DNA of 64,000 bases from Schizophyllum amplum (taxonomy: Eukaryota > Basidiomycota > Agaricomycetes > Agaricales > Schizophyllaceae), in contig VDMD01000002.1 in the NCBI GenBank assembly GCA_007026445.1, positions 2,356,001-2,420,000 of the forward strand. Direction: 5' to 3'. This document shows positions 35,358 to 46,028 of the stretch, piece after piece. The notes beneath the pieces were generated by a model. It saw only the letters and a program-made list of their open reading frames with translations. It was not told where the DNA came from and did no database searches. A program made the translations under genes and the position numbers. Every line of letters begins with the position of its first letter. Position 1 is the stretch's first letter.

Positions 35358-35750
35358 GGCAGGCAGAAAGAAAGTCAAGCGCCTCGGACCGAAGAGCCGA
35401 TGCTATTGTTCTCCGAATTTGGACTGCAAGTCGTGAATGTCAAAGTCCATCAGCATTGCTCTCATACGGACACCTCGTCTACTTAGACTGTAAATGGTAC
35501 TGATACAACGTGCGGTTCGTAAGCTAACCATACCCAAAGCTATATACGACTAGTATGGTCCAACAATAATATGTGTGAGTGCGTAAATACTTGAAAGAAA
35601 TCATGCCAGGGAATACAGTAACAGATGAAGCTGAAGACATGAGTATGAAGCCGAAGGGCGGTGGTAGATGGTAGCATTATTGTTCTGCTTTGCACAGGTT
35701 GTTCGTCTTTTCACAGTTTGGTCGTTTTGAACACGGGTCGTACATTGGTT
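35358..35750. other. Intergenic stretch between CYB5R-like start and GAS2-protein end
   Basis: No coding frame is recognised. It should hold the promoter of the reductase gene and the 3' end of the GAS2-domain gene. Confidence 0.4.
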
Positions 35751-38700
35751 TCACGGACGCCACACCGAACTCCTGGAGGGCGTGTAGCCAGGGCTGCGCA
35801 TGCGCGTGTGCATGGTGGACGTTGACCGCGTCGGCGTCGCGGGGCGCAGCGGCAGAGGCGACGCCTCGGGGTCTGCGCGGCGGATGAACTGGAGGGGTGT
35901 GAGGCCTGGCGAGCCGTGGCCGGAACCCGGGGACGACTTGAGCGACCGTGGGCTGTGCGCGCCCGGTGACACGATCGCGAAAGAGGGTAGCTCGCCCGGT
36001 TCGGGTGTTTGTGGTGAGCGCATCGGCATATCTGTGATTTCGGCAGCTTCGAGCAGGGTCGCGGAGCTAATCCACCGCTCTTCCAGTTGGCCGGGTCGAG
36101 GAGGGGAGGCTTCGAGGACACGGAAGCTGTCCGCGAAGTGCTCCGAGATGAACCTGGCATGAGAGCGTCAGCACGCGACCAAAAGCCAGAAGAATGCGTG
36201 TAACGCACTTCGACAACTCCGACCAACCACCCCCAACGCGCACCATGACCGTCTGCGACCTCAAAATGCGGCAGAAACACAGCTTTGGCTCCTGGTCTCC
36301 AATCCAGTACTTGCCGCTCTGATCCTTGTACGTCTCCGTCAACCCTTCCACGTTGATCCCGACAGGAAGCTTGTTGACGACCTCGCCTACGGCGACGTCC
36401 AGCTTACTCTTGGGATCCGCGACGTATTTCTTCCTCTGCGGGGGTGACACCTTCTTCGGGGTCGACATGGCACGACTCGTGAGTGAGGACAAGGAGTTCC
36501 GCGGACCGCTGCGCGCCCAACTTGAGAGGGACGTCGATGAGCGGGAGGGCATACCGAAGGACGACGCGTCGGATATGCTAGGGGAAGAGCTGCGCTGGGA
36601 GGGCTGCGCTCGTACGCGGGACGTCGACGTCCTCTTCTGGATGGGGGAGTCTGGGGTAACGCTGTTTGTCCTTTGTCTTGACGCGAACGTCGAGCTAAAC
36701 AGAGAAGAGCCCGAGACAGACCGCTGTGACGACGAGCTCGACATTCGACTCGTAGGGCGACTAGGCCGCGAGGAGCCCGACACGACGCGACGACCACCGG
36801 GCTGTGATGATGGCAGCGCCGAGGGCGAGAGGAATTTTGAGCCAGCCGTATGCGAGACGGATAGGTTGCCGTAACCCTTGGCCTTCCCCGGGCGTACGGT
36901 GCTGCTGAGTGTCGATGACCGTGAGTGGGAGCGACTGTTGGGCCCAGAGCTATGTGCGGAGCTGGCGACGCTAGCTGGACGTGAACGCCTGCCACCAGCT
37001 CTATCCCGCGCCATATCCTCCAGTTCGCTCCAGGTTTGGGTTACCCGTTCGTGTTCTGAGCTGGCGCGAGGATCGCTGGAGACGAGGCGGAACTGCAGCG
37101 ACATCTCGTCAATCAGCGAGCGGGTTGCGTTAAGCCTTGCTTGCATTTGCTCCTCCGGACTGCCGTTGGTTGGATGTACACGTGCAGACGTGGTCGCCAG
37201 CGGCGCGGAGGGAAAGCTGTCGATGTGCTCGAGCAGATCGCTGAGCGCGTCGTCGCACTCGCGCACGGACTGCGCGAACTGGCGGAGCCTCTCTAGGCTT
37301 TGAATGAGAGGTACGGACTGCTCAACTTCGATGCGGAGCGACCGAAGCTCGGTGAGCACAGAAGAGTCGTCAACACTCTGCGGCAGTTCGTCGACCTCTT
37401 GCTTGATCGTGTTGAACTGCGCCACAATGTTGTCAATTTGCTGCTCGCGGGGTAGTTGGCTGGAGGACTTGGCGGTCGGCCGAGCGAGCTCGTTGATGCT
37501 GAGAGCACGCAGCCGTTGCCTGAGGCCAAGGACTTGGGCCTGCAACTCCTTCATATCTGGCGTCATCTCTGATTTGCCACCAGAGGGAGCGAGGCGGAGG
37601 CCAAAGACATCTATGTGGCACGTCAGAAAGTAAGCCAGTCAAGACAAAGATACGTACCTTCTTCCACAGTCTTCATCGGCGGAGATTTACGCTCAGATAC
37701 AAGACGAGCAGCCTCCGCTTCCTGCTTCACGCGCTCTTGACGTTCGACTGCGAGTTGTTCTTCGGCCGCCTTCAAGCGGTCTGCAATCTCCTGCCTCTCT
37801 GTCTCCAGTCTGTCCCTCTCCGCCTTCTCCACAGCAAGACGCGCCAGCTCCTCCTCAGCTTGCCGCTGCTCCTCGGCTTCCTGCTGCTCTCGCAGCTTCC
37901 GCTGCTCCTCAGCAAGGCGCTCTTCCTCCTTCCGTGCCTCCTCAGCCGCGAGCGCCGCAAGTCGTTCATCTTCCTCGCGTTTGCGCTGCTCTTCCGCCAA
38001 ACGAGCATCTTCCTCACGCTGCCTAATCTCCTCTTCCAGCCTCTCCTTCTCCACTCGCGCCGCTTCCGCCGCCTCTGCAGCTACGCGTTCCGCTTCCAGC
38101 TGTGCTAGTCGTTCTGCCTCCAGCCTTGCCTCTTCCAATCTCCGCACCTCCGTTGCATGAGCGTCGGCGATGCGCGCTTGCAGAATATCACCCTCGGCGA
38201 CCAGAGAGGTGAGCTTAGACTGCGCATCGCTGAGCGCACGTTTGCGACTTAGGTGTAGGACCTCCTGGGGTGACGTGCCGTGAGCGTCGGCGGACGCTTC
38301 CATTTCTTGCAGGAGATCTTGAAGGGGAGACATCGACCGGCCAAGATTCTCGCTACGGGCGGAAAGCATCTCCTGAGCCTGACTGCGCAGGGCGTTCAAG
38401 CCTTCCAGACTGTCGGATTGAGACACAGCGCTGGATAAGGACGTCTTCAGGGAATCGATCTGGCCTGCGAAAGCGTCGATATCGTCCAGAATGCAGATCA
38501 ACCGCGCGTCGAAGTCCTTCGCCCTCACAGCTTGATTGAGGTACTCTGAGCGCTGGTGCAAATTCTGCACTTCGGTGTTGATGCGCATGGCGTATGAGTT
38601 GGAGTCAGACCGCACGGCCTCGTCGAGCGTGCCCAAGTCGAAGGGCAAGTCGATAGCCTTCTCGTCCTGGCTGGTCGATGTGAGCTTAAGATCGGCCAAT

Positions 38701-41237
38701 GAGTGTCTCCGCTTGACGAAAGTAAAAGCCTTCTTCGGCTGCGACGGCAGGCCTGCGACGAAGGGAATGCGAGAGGACAGACCGCTAGTGAAGCTCACAG
38801 CCGCGGTGTCGATGTCGTTCAGCATGTCCAGCAGTTTCCCTTGGGTGATAACGAGGTCTTGACCACAGAGCTCGCCAGAGAGAACACTGCCGGCCGCGTT
38901 GCGGTAACGCATCCTTATGTCCTCGGCGCGTATTTGCAAGTCGTTGAACTCGTCGCGAACGGCGGCCATAACGGTGCTCTGCTGCTGGATCGCGCCGAGC
39001 AACGTCGTCATGCTCTCTAGCTGGGCAGCTAGGCCCCTTAACACGGAGAGACCGCTCGCCAACCGATCCTTCATCGGCTCTTCGAGGGTTGTGCTGAGCT
39101 GCGCAAGGGGCGTCTCAATCTGCTGGCTGCGCTGCACGACGAGCTCCTGCAGGTGACGCAAGACGTCGGCTGGAAGAGCATCTTGTAGCGGAGTCGACGA
39201 AGGGCTTTCAGGCGTCGGCAGCGTATTACCACCGCGAGATTCTTGCCGCCACTTATGCTTCTCCATCGACTCTTCGATGCGATGCCGCTGTTGCTCCAGA
39301 TGCTGCAGATGTTCCTCCATGAGGCCATTGATCCTCCTCGCCTCGCGAAGGCGCGCAACGCGCGCAACCACAGTCTGCCGCACATCCTCCGTCTGCTTGC
39401 AAACTTCCTGCAATTTGCGAACGTTAGTTGCCGCTCCCTGCCGGAAGACCGCGTCCACGCCAGGCTTGTCGGCATTTAGAAGCGTGGCGTGTGACCGTTG
39501 GATTGTGGCAGACGCCGAAGCGGACGCTTTGTCGAGCTCGTCCAGGACCGAAGGCAGGAGTGTGAGAAAAGCCGCATGACGAGTGGGCTCGAGACACGCT
39601 TCCGATGTGAGGTCGGGTGCGCTGCCATCCGTTGTAGCTGCCTTAAAGCCGTGCTCTAGGCGTTGGTTGATGGATTGGAAGGTCTCCGACAAGTCAGCGC
39701 ACGTCTTGTTCAGCTCTTCGACTGCTTGCACGGCAACCCAACCATCTCGGTACTCCTGAGCGAGAGCAACCGCCTGTTGTACGATATCGGTTGTTGAACT
39801 GATCTCAACCTCGAGAGCGTATGCGATCGACGAGTTCGCTTCGGCTTGATCCGGGAAGAGTGGGTGGCTAGGACGAGGGAAGGGGCTGGTGAGGGCCGTG
39901 GGTCGACCTCTATAAGTCATTCGCCGAAGGAGCTCATTGGATCGTGTGGTGTACGCCTTAGCTTGGTTCGGCGTCGGATGCTGCATCCTCGCAGTCTCGA
40001 TCTCTTCGAGCAGCGTCTGCGCGGCGAAGAGATCCTTCATGGTTTCGACGTACGTTTCGTCCGACCTGCGCCAATAAGCTCAACGAGGGCAAGAGATAGT
40101 GATAAATTGACAATACTTTCTCCACTGCATGACTACGTCCATGGCGAATCTGCCTACATCTTCCATCTCCGCGATCCCTCGTTCTTCGAGTCTGTCCTGC
40201 TCGTCGAGGAGTTCCTCGGGCACGGGCTTGCGGCTGCTGTCGATGAGTTTGTCAAGTACCTTCCCGGCGGCGGTGATGCGTCCGTGTCGAAGAGCGGTGA
40301 TGCGGCTGGCGAACTGAGCCGCATCTCGAGACAGCAGCTCGACCTGCTTGAAGCGAGTGACTCTCGACAATTTTGAGATAGTGCGAGAATCGGATAGCGT
40401 CGAGGAGGCGATGGAGGTTATAGAATTGCGGCGGGGAGGATGTGGCGAGTTGGTCGGAGACGGCGAAGTAGCTTCGGCAGCTTGCATGGAGTCATAGACA
40501 GATGCCGACCAGCGGGCACGAGTGTCGAGGAAGCTTGCAAGGTCTTCGATTATTTGCCGGCGCTCTTTCCAGGAGGCAGACCGATGTTCTTCCCATGTCA
40601 ACCTGATGCCGAGTAAATCGAGCGACTCGGAGCGGTTGCGTAGTAGATGGATTAGCTTGTCCAGAGCATAGATAGTCGTGAGCGTAAGTTCAATTAAGTC
40701 AGTGTCTTGAGAGGAGAGGTTGCGTTGTGTTGCGGCTAGCCGTCTCAAGAAGTAAGCGGCGGAAAGTAGGATGTAAGCATAAGAACGCACCTTTGGTTAA
40801 CTTCCTGAGTTTCTGTAGCTCTCCAGTGTCGAATACTTCTATCTCCTTCTCGATGTGATCGTGTTCGGTGACCCATTGTTGAAGCTGGGCGCGCGTGGGT
40901 AAGTCAGGTACTTCTTCTGCAGATGCCTGGATGGCATCGAGCCCGACGAAGACGTCGATGGGAGGGAGTTGCTCGAGAAACTAGAGCTGATCATCAGAAA
41001 GATAGTCAGTATCAGAGTAAAAAATCCCCTGACCTTGATCTTCTCCTCGATCCACGCCCTGCGCACGCTGAAAGACTGCAGCTCGATCACTTCATGGGAT
41101 TCCAGCGGTCGCTCTTCTCCATCCACAGCCTGCTGAGTGTTGTCGCCTGCAGCTGTGACATCTCCAGGGGCAGACGGTTGCTGCTCTGGGCTTGCAGCGG
41201 GGCCTTCGGACGGTGAGGCGATCGCGGGCTGTGACAT
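35751..41237 (-). CDS. Giant coiled-coil protein with C-terminal GAS2 (GAR) microtubule-binding domain
   Basis: Six exons (41237-41034, 40980-40791, 40735-40117, 40065-37658, 37610-36209, 36153-35751) join in frame to 1741 residues. Much of the protein is helical. It includes a spectrin-like or KAR9-like N-terminal half and a charged coiled coil at about residues 1040-1135 (RVEKERLEEEIRQREEDARL-type repeats). A Ser/Arg-rich basic linker leads to a GAR domain at about 1480-1550: DVAVGEVVNKLPVGINVEGL, YWIGDQEPKLCFCRILRSQT, VMVRVGGGWSELSKFISEHF. GAR domains bind microtubules, as in GAS2 and spectraplakins; in fungi a GAR module also occurs in KAR9-like spindle-positioning proteins. The GAR domain itself is split by an intron, and the join restores it exactly. 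No calponin-homology actin-binding domain is visible. A cytoskeletal linker or spindle-orientation role is inferred. Confidence 0.85.
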
Positions 41238-41603
41238 TTAGGGTGACAAGGGAACCAGGAGGGAAGGGGCGTGGATGGGGAAGACGACTGCGGCTAGGAT
41301 ATGGCAAAGAGACCGCAGCACTGCATAATCCTTTGTGGCCAGAAGGGAGGCAAGCGCGCGAGTCCGCGGCGGAAACAACGTGTGAGGCGGGCGCTTGCAC
41401 GCTGCTGCGTCCTCGTCACCGCTGTCGTGACGCCGTGATGCGACCACCCGTGATCGAATGTGACCTGACGGTTGACGTTGAACAACCAGCACTATGCCAA
41501 CGCATACGATTGTTGAATTGTAGCCATGTAGAGAGTGTAAACTTGAGAATAGCGCAACGCTCACACGGATACTCAGTACTCATCAAAGAAAAAGGGCTGG
41601 CAG
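41238..41603. other. Promoter-side gap between GAS2-domain gene and ICT1
   Basis: No gene is recognised. Both neighbours run leftwards, so this should hold the ICT1 3' end and the GAS2-gene promoter. Confidence 0.4.
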
Positions 41604-42351
41604 CTAAAACTCTGGTCTTCCAGAACGAGATTGCTTCAGCTGGCTTCGGTGCATCTTTTCTCTCTTCCGTCGCTCCTTGTCTGCCCGTTCAAGCCCCTTC
41701 ACCCGCTGCTTCTGCTCTTCTGAAGCTTCATTCCGGATGTCTGCCGAGGACGCAGATATAACAACACCGTGTAGCTATGAAAAATTCAGTGAGCCTCAAT
41801 ATGTGGCCACAAATTCCAAATTCCTGACCTTCCGGAGACAGTCTTCGATATTCTGCGCTTGCGATCTATGCGCTGTCGAAGTCAAAAGTATGGAGTCAGT
41901 CGCACGTACGTAGTGCGTCTGCGCAGAGTCAAAACAACATTCTCTCCACGCTAACCAGTACTCACAGACTCTCTCAAGCGCGCGGTGGCCCACAGCGGGA
42001 TCCACGAGGAGTTCACGCTGCACCTCAGCGTTGCTTTAGTATTGACCTTGTTGACATTCTGTCCTAGTTGATCCAAGTCAAATTAACCCTCATGTTGCGC
42101 ACTAAGGGACATGTACCGCCAGGCCCTGAACTTCGCGAGAATGTAATCTCGACCAAGCTCTTCGGGATGTCCGCAGACTTGAACTCTTGCACCCAATGCT
42201 TGGCGTCATTCATGGTCTGCGTGTCATGTAAAGCCTTGTGAGGAGGTGGCTTCGCAAGTCCAGAAGCTAGCCGTGAGGTATGCAACGCCCATGAAGTGAG
42301 CAATCCCCTGCTCAACGTGCAGACATGGTGGCGGAAGGGAAGAAGCAACAT
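41604..42351 (-). CDS. Mitochondrial peptidyl-tRNA hydrolase ICT1-like (mL62/Pth4)
   Basis: Exons 42351-42117, 42063-41966, 41918-41829 and 41774-41604 give 197 residues. The codon-independent release-factor motif GGQ is built across intron 1: SRSSGPG|GQNVNKVNTKATLR, the catalytic signature. ILLTSTAHRSQAQNIEDCL follows, and a basic Lys/Arg/Glu tail (KRADKERRKREKMH-type) closes the protein, as in the family. It hydrolyses peptidyl-tRNA on stalled mitochondrial ribosomes and is also a large-subunit component. The N-terminus (MLLLPFRHHVCTLSRGLLTS) suits a mitochondrial presequence. It starts 71 bp from the divergent HIS2 start. Confidence 0.9.
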
Positions 42352-42422
42352 CGTCGGTACGCGGCCCGGATTCCCGATCTACCCAACGATCCATCAGCTT
42401 GACTCCGCCTTCAGTGACCACC

Positions 42423-43472
42423 ATGCCCTTCAGCCACCACTCGCACTCCGGCCAGTTCTGCAAACATGCCTCGGGGACCCTCGAGGATGTCGTCAAAGAG
42501 GCCATAAGACAGAAATTTCAACTCTTCTGCCTCACCGAGCACGTCCCCCGCTACCGCGTGCAAGACCTCTACCCCGAAGAGGTGTGATAGCCGCCCCCGC
42601 TTCTGCCAAATCATTGCCCTCATGGAATGCCTCCCTAGCAAGGAATATCCCTCGATGAACTCTACGCGCAATTCAAGGCATTTCTGAAAGAGGCGCACCA
42701 TCTCAAGGCGCTCTACGCGTCGCAAATCACCCTCCTCGTCGGGCTGGAGACGGAGTTTATCACGGCGGTTGACCTTACCAAGGTCGAGCAGCTCCTGAAT
42801 GAGCACCCAAGAGAAATTGAGTTCATCGTCGGCTCTGTGCATCACGTCAACGCCATCCCTATTGACTTCGACAAACCGACGTTCGAGAAAGCCTTTCTTA
42901 GTTGTTCTTTCTCGTCCTCCTCTGACGCGGTCACCACCTCCTCGCCTAGTTACTTCCTCGAATCGTATCTGGACACCCAGTGGGAACTCATGCGAACTCT
43001 CAAACCTGAAGTCATCGGTCATTTCGATCTCTGCCGCCTGTACACGCCCGACCTCAAACTCGACGAACATATCGGCATTTGGGGCAGAGTGCAGCGCAAC
43101 ATCTTGTACGCAATCGACTACGGCGCGTTGTTCGAAATCAACGCCGCGGCCTTCAGAAAAGGGTGGAACACTGCGTATCCTGGGCCGGAGGTTCTCCAGG
43201 TGAGTTGCGTCCGCATGCGAAGCTGCTCTTCATGATGATGTCGGCAGTTCATCCTGGCCAACAAGGGACGTATAACATTGTCGGATGACAGCCACGGTCC
43301 CCATGCTGTCGGCCTTAACTACGGGAAGATGAAGTCTTACCTGGAGGCAAATGGAGTCAAGGACGTGTGGCGCTTGCGAGAATCAGGGGAGTGTAATGAG
43401 GCGGGACGATTTGTGGACGCAGTTTTAGTCGAGGATGTCTTCAAGGATCCATTCTGGACAGACCGCGAATAG
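42423..43472 (+). CDS. HIS2: Histidinol-phosphatase, PHP type
   Basis: Exons 42423-42581, 42639-43199 and 43248-43472 give 314 residues, normal for the family. PHP metal-binding motifs appear in order: SHHSHSGQFC (first His pair), LFCLTEHVPRY, VGLETEFI, EFIVGSVHHVN, VIGHFDLCRLY and LSDDSHGPHAVG. It converts L-histidinol phosphate to L-histidinol in histidine biosynthesis. The start MPFSHHSHSGQ places the metal-binding HSH at the usual N-terminal position. An in-frame insert (SCSFSSSSDAVTTSS) is a disordered loop. Confidence 0.93.
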
Positions 43473-43629
43473 ACGTTGGCATGGTTGGGCAGACGGGAAC
43501 ACCAGGATAGACCAGGAGGCAGCGCACTGCGCCAAAAGAATTATCAGGTGTGTGGTATAGGCCGCGCACCGATCTAGTAGTCTATAAGCACCGAGTCGTA
43601 CCCCTCGACATCGGAGTCTACGTCGATCA

Positions 43630-44289
43630 CTAAACGCGCGGCTTCTTTGCCCGGGTACCACCAATCTTGAGCGGTGTCCGATCGCATATGGCCTTGACGT
43701 GCGGTCGCAGCGTCTCTCCCTCCGCGGTCAGGAAGGCCGTCTGCATGGCTTGCCGGCCCTTGCCAAAGCCCGCGAGGTTCAGCTCGATATGTATACCGGA
43801 GTAGCCCTGGGTCTTCGCCTGCTCCAAGAGGTCCTGAGCGCGAGTAAGTACGACAAGCAGCGATGTGGAGAACGATGACCGCACCTCCATGACCTTGAAT
43901 GAGCGCACGGCGCACTGGTACCCAGCCTCGTACGTTTTGCGACCAGAGCGCTTGAACCCGACGCTCCCGCCCGTCCACGACCCGATCGGTGCGCCGTTCT
44001 CGCGCGTGAGGGTCACGGTCGTGTTATTGCGCAAGCCGCGGCAATGGAGGATGTACTTTGGCTGCTTCACTTCGGTGCGCGAGGATATGGGGGCTGGACT
44101 GGTGGACGGCGCTGCGCTGGTCGTCTGCGCTGGAGGCTCATCGCCCGTGAGCCTGCCAAGCAATTTGGACATGTCCGGTATTGCTGTCGCTGCCCCCGCT
44201 GTCGGGGGAGTGAGCCCCTGTGCGCGACATGCAGACGTGTGTAGGGACTGGCGCAGGCTCTGTAAAGGCCGGGCGGCGGCGCGTAACAT
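43630..44289 (-). CDS. Mitochondrial small-subunit ribosomal protein uS11m
   Basis: Exons 44289-43885 and 43833-43630 give 202 residues. The intron is 51 bp, in frame and stop-free, but removing it joins KVMEV-type sequence directly to DLLEQAKTQGYSG as in S11. Signatures are ILHCRGLRNNTTVTLT, GSVGFKRSGRKTYEAGYQ, GIHIELNLAGFGKGRQAM and the C-terminal DRTPLKIGGTRAKKPRV, all typical of uS11. The N-terminus MLRAAARPLQSLRQSLHTSA is a mitochondrial presequence. uS11 lies on the small-subunit platform and contacts mRNA near the E site. It is divergent from QCR9. Confidence 0.93.
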   Translation of the reverse strand: MLRAAARPLQSLRQSLHTSACRAQGLTPPTAGAATAIPDMSKLLGRLTGDEPPAQTTSAAPSTSPAPISSRTEVKQPKYILHCRGLRNNTTVTLTRENGAPIGSWTGGSVGFKRSGRKTYEAGYQCAVRSFKVMEVRSSFSTSLLVVLTRAQDLLEQAKTQGYSGIHIELNLAGFGKGRQAMQTAFLTAEGETLRPHVKAICDRTPLKIGGTRAKKPRV

Positions 44290-44423
44290 GGCGGCGTTCT
44301 TCAAAGCGGGAAGAATGTCACGTGGCACGTATCGGCCCCCGTGGTAAACAAAGGATGACAATTGGCTCGATCCCGAGACTCTCCTTCCACCACTGACCTC
44401 CGCTTCCGCCTTCCGCTGCAACC

Positions 44424-44765
44424 ATGAGCGTGCGTGCTGTTCTCCCGCGGTCAACGCGCGCCCCAGTCTGACCTGCTCGCAGTTCTCAAACACGGTGTAC
44501 AACACGTTCTTCCGGCGCAACAGTACGCTTGTCCGCAAGCAATGCAACTAATATGCAGAGCTGAACTCCTGCAACAGGCGTCTTTGTGGCCACCGTCTTT
44601 TCGGGCGCGTTCTTCTTCGGCGTAGGCTTTGACTCGCTTGTGCAGACCTCATTCGACAAGTGGAATGCAGGGGTGCGTGACTTGCTCTCGATCTGGGCGA
44701 AGTACTAATTCCCGCCGCAGAAGCAGTGGAAGGACATCCGTGCCAAGTATGTTGAAGAAGTGTAA
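44424..44765 (+). CDS. QCR9: Cytochrome bc1 complex subunit 9 (QCR9)
   Basis: Exons 44424-44429, 44483-44522, 44578-44672 and 44721-44765 give 61 residues. The first coding exon is just ATGAGC. The product reads MSFSNTVYNTFFRRNSVFVA, then a single membrane helix (VFSGAFFFGVGFDSLVQ) and KQWKDIRAKYVEEV, the QCR9 pattern in order and length. QCR9 is a one-helix subunit of mitochondrial complex III, needed for stable iron-sulfur protein incorporation. Longer readings without splicing run into stops, and the family sequence fixes all three introns. Confidence 0.93.
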
Positions 44766-44987
44766 ACACCTCTACTACGACATATAGACCATTCATCACT
44801 GGATACGCCGCTCTGAGTGAGCATTTGCACCACGGCAGCACCCTAGAGATCCTATCCCGCGACCTGGAGTTGCGCAGCGGCGTCTGCGAGCTAGGCAAAA
44901 ATACACAATTCTATTTCCTTGCGTCTATGTCCAGGTCCGGCCCCACCCTCGCACATTGTCATGTATCCTCGACCCCAGTTCGGGTCC

Positions 44988-45825
44988 TCACGCATCGACG
45001 CTGGCAAAGAACTCTTCACCCTCAGGGCCTTTCCTGAAGTTCTCCCATTTCCATGCTGGTCTATCAAGTGAGTTGATGGCGACCTGCTTGTCCGTGTCGA
45101 TGTCCGCTATCAATAACTCTGCCGACACCGGTCAACTTCCTGACTGAGCGGCGCAGCTAAGCACGTACCGCGAGAGACGTAGTCGAGCTCTGGCCTGATG
45201 TATCCGAGGACGACAGCTCGCATCTCGAAGCCGTAAAAGTCTGTCGGAAAGTCGTGCATGATGTGAATTTCCTGGAAAGTTCATCAGTTCTGTCGTCCCC
45301 GACGAGCAGCGTAGCAGGACCTACACAAGTCAGTTTCTCATTCTTGTAGAACGGATTCCACCCCATGCTCATGGCCATAGGCAGGACCTTCCTGTCTTCT
45401 GGGCGCCATGCTCGCGATGGCTCATCAGACGTAGATGTCGGTGGTATGACTTGTGCGTAACCGAAGTAGACACCTGGCTTCGCAACAGAACTCAGTGGTG
45501 TGATGGATTCATCGGGAAGATTTGCTGTATCGCCGGTTAGAACTGAGATGATGAGGGGAGCGCATCTCAACGCACCTGTGGGGCACCCGAGATCTTTGCC
45601 CCCACGCCCGAATCCTCGCTGTACAGGGCCCTTGATATGTATGGGAAAGTATCCTTCTGGTCCTGCCTCAGACCCAAGGACCTTCGCACGGGAAGAGCGG
45701 AACGTCTCCGTCGACACTTGAGCAGCAGGGAGAGAGGGGGAGGCCTGCAACTGAGCTGCAGTCGGCGTGATCGCGCCTGTAGTGGGTGCTGGCGCATGCA
45801 GCGTCTGCGAGCTGGGGGCGGCCAT
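44988..45825 (-). CDS. FMN1: Riboflavin kinase
   Basis: Exons 45825-45576, 45524-45325, 45271-45169 and 45118-44988 give 227 residues. The kinase core shows GFGRGGKDLGCPTANLP (the PTAN phosphate/Mg motif, completed across intron 1), GVYFGYAQV, MAMSMGWNPFYKNEKLTCE, IHIMHDFPTDFYGFEMR and GYIRPELDYVS. It phosphorylates riboflavin to FMN. The extra N-terminal 60 residues (MAAPSSQTLHAPAPTTGAIT) are disordered or a targeting sequence. The gene is convergent with QCR9 and divergent from the Myb/SANT gene. Confidence 0.94.
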
Positions 45826-46028
45826 TCTGAGGGGAAGAGAAGATAATCTGAGAAGAAGAAGAAGATGAAGAAGGGGGAGATGAAGGCTGTGAACAAGAGA
45901 GATATCGGCCCAGCTCCCTAAATAAGCGCGCGTCCTTATCCATCCCGAGTATTCGTGATCAGTTTGATGAGTCGATGACGCTGACACACGAGGTACAGCG
46001 CTTTGACATTCGCGTCTTGCTCTCGACC

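Noticed and set aside
36387..36995. 202-codon minus-strand frame within the GAS2-domain gene
   Set aside because: Out of frame with the GAR-domain reading and rich in Arg/Pro/His, typical of a frame-shadow.
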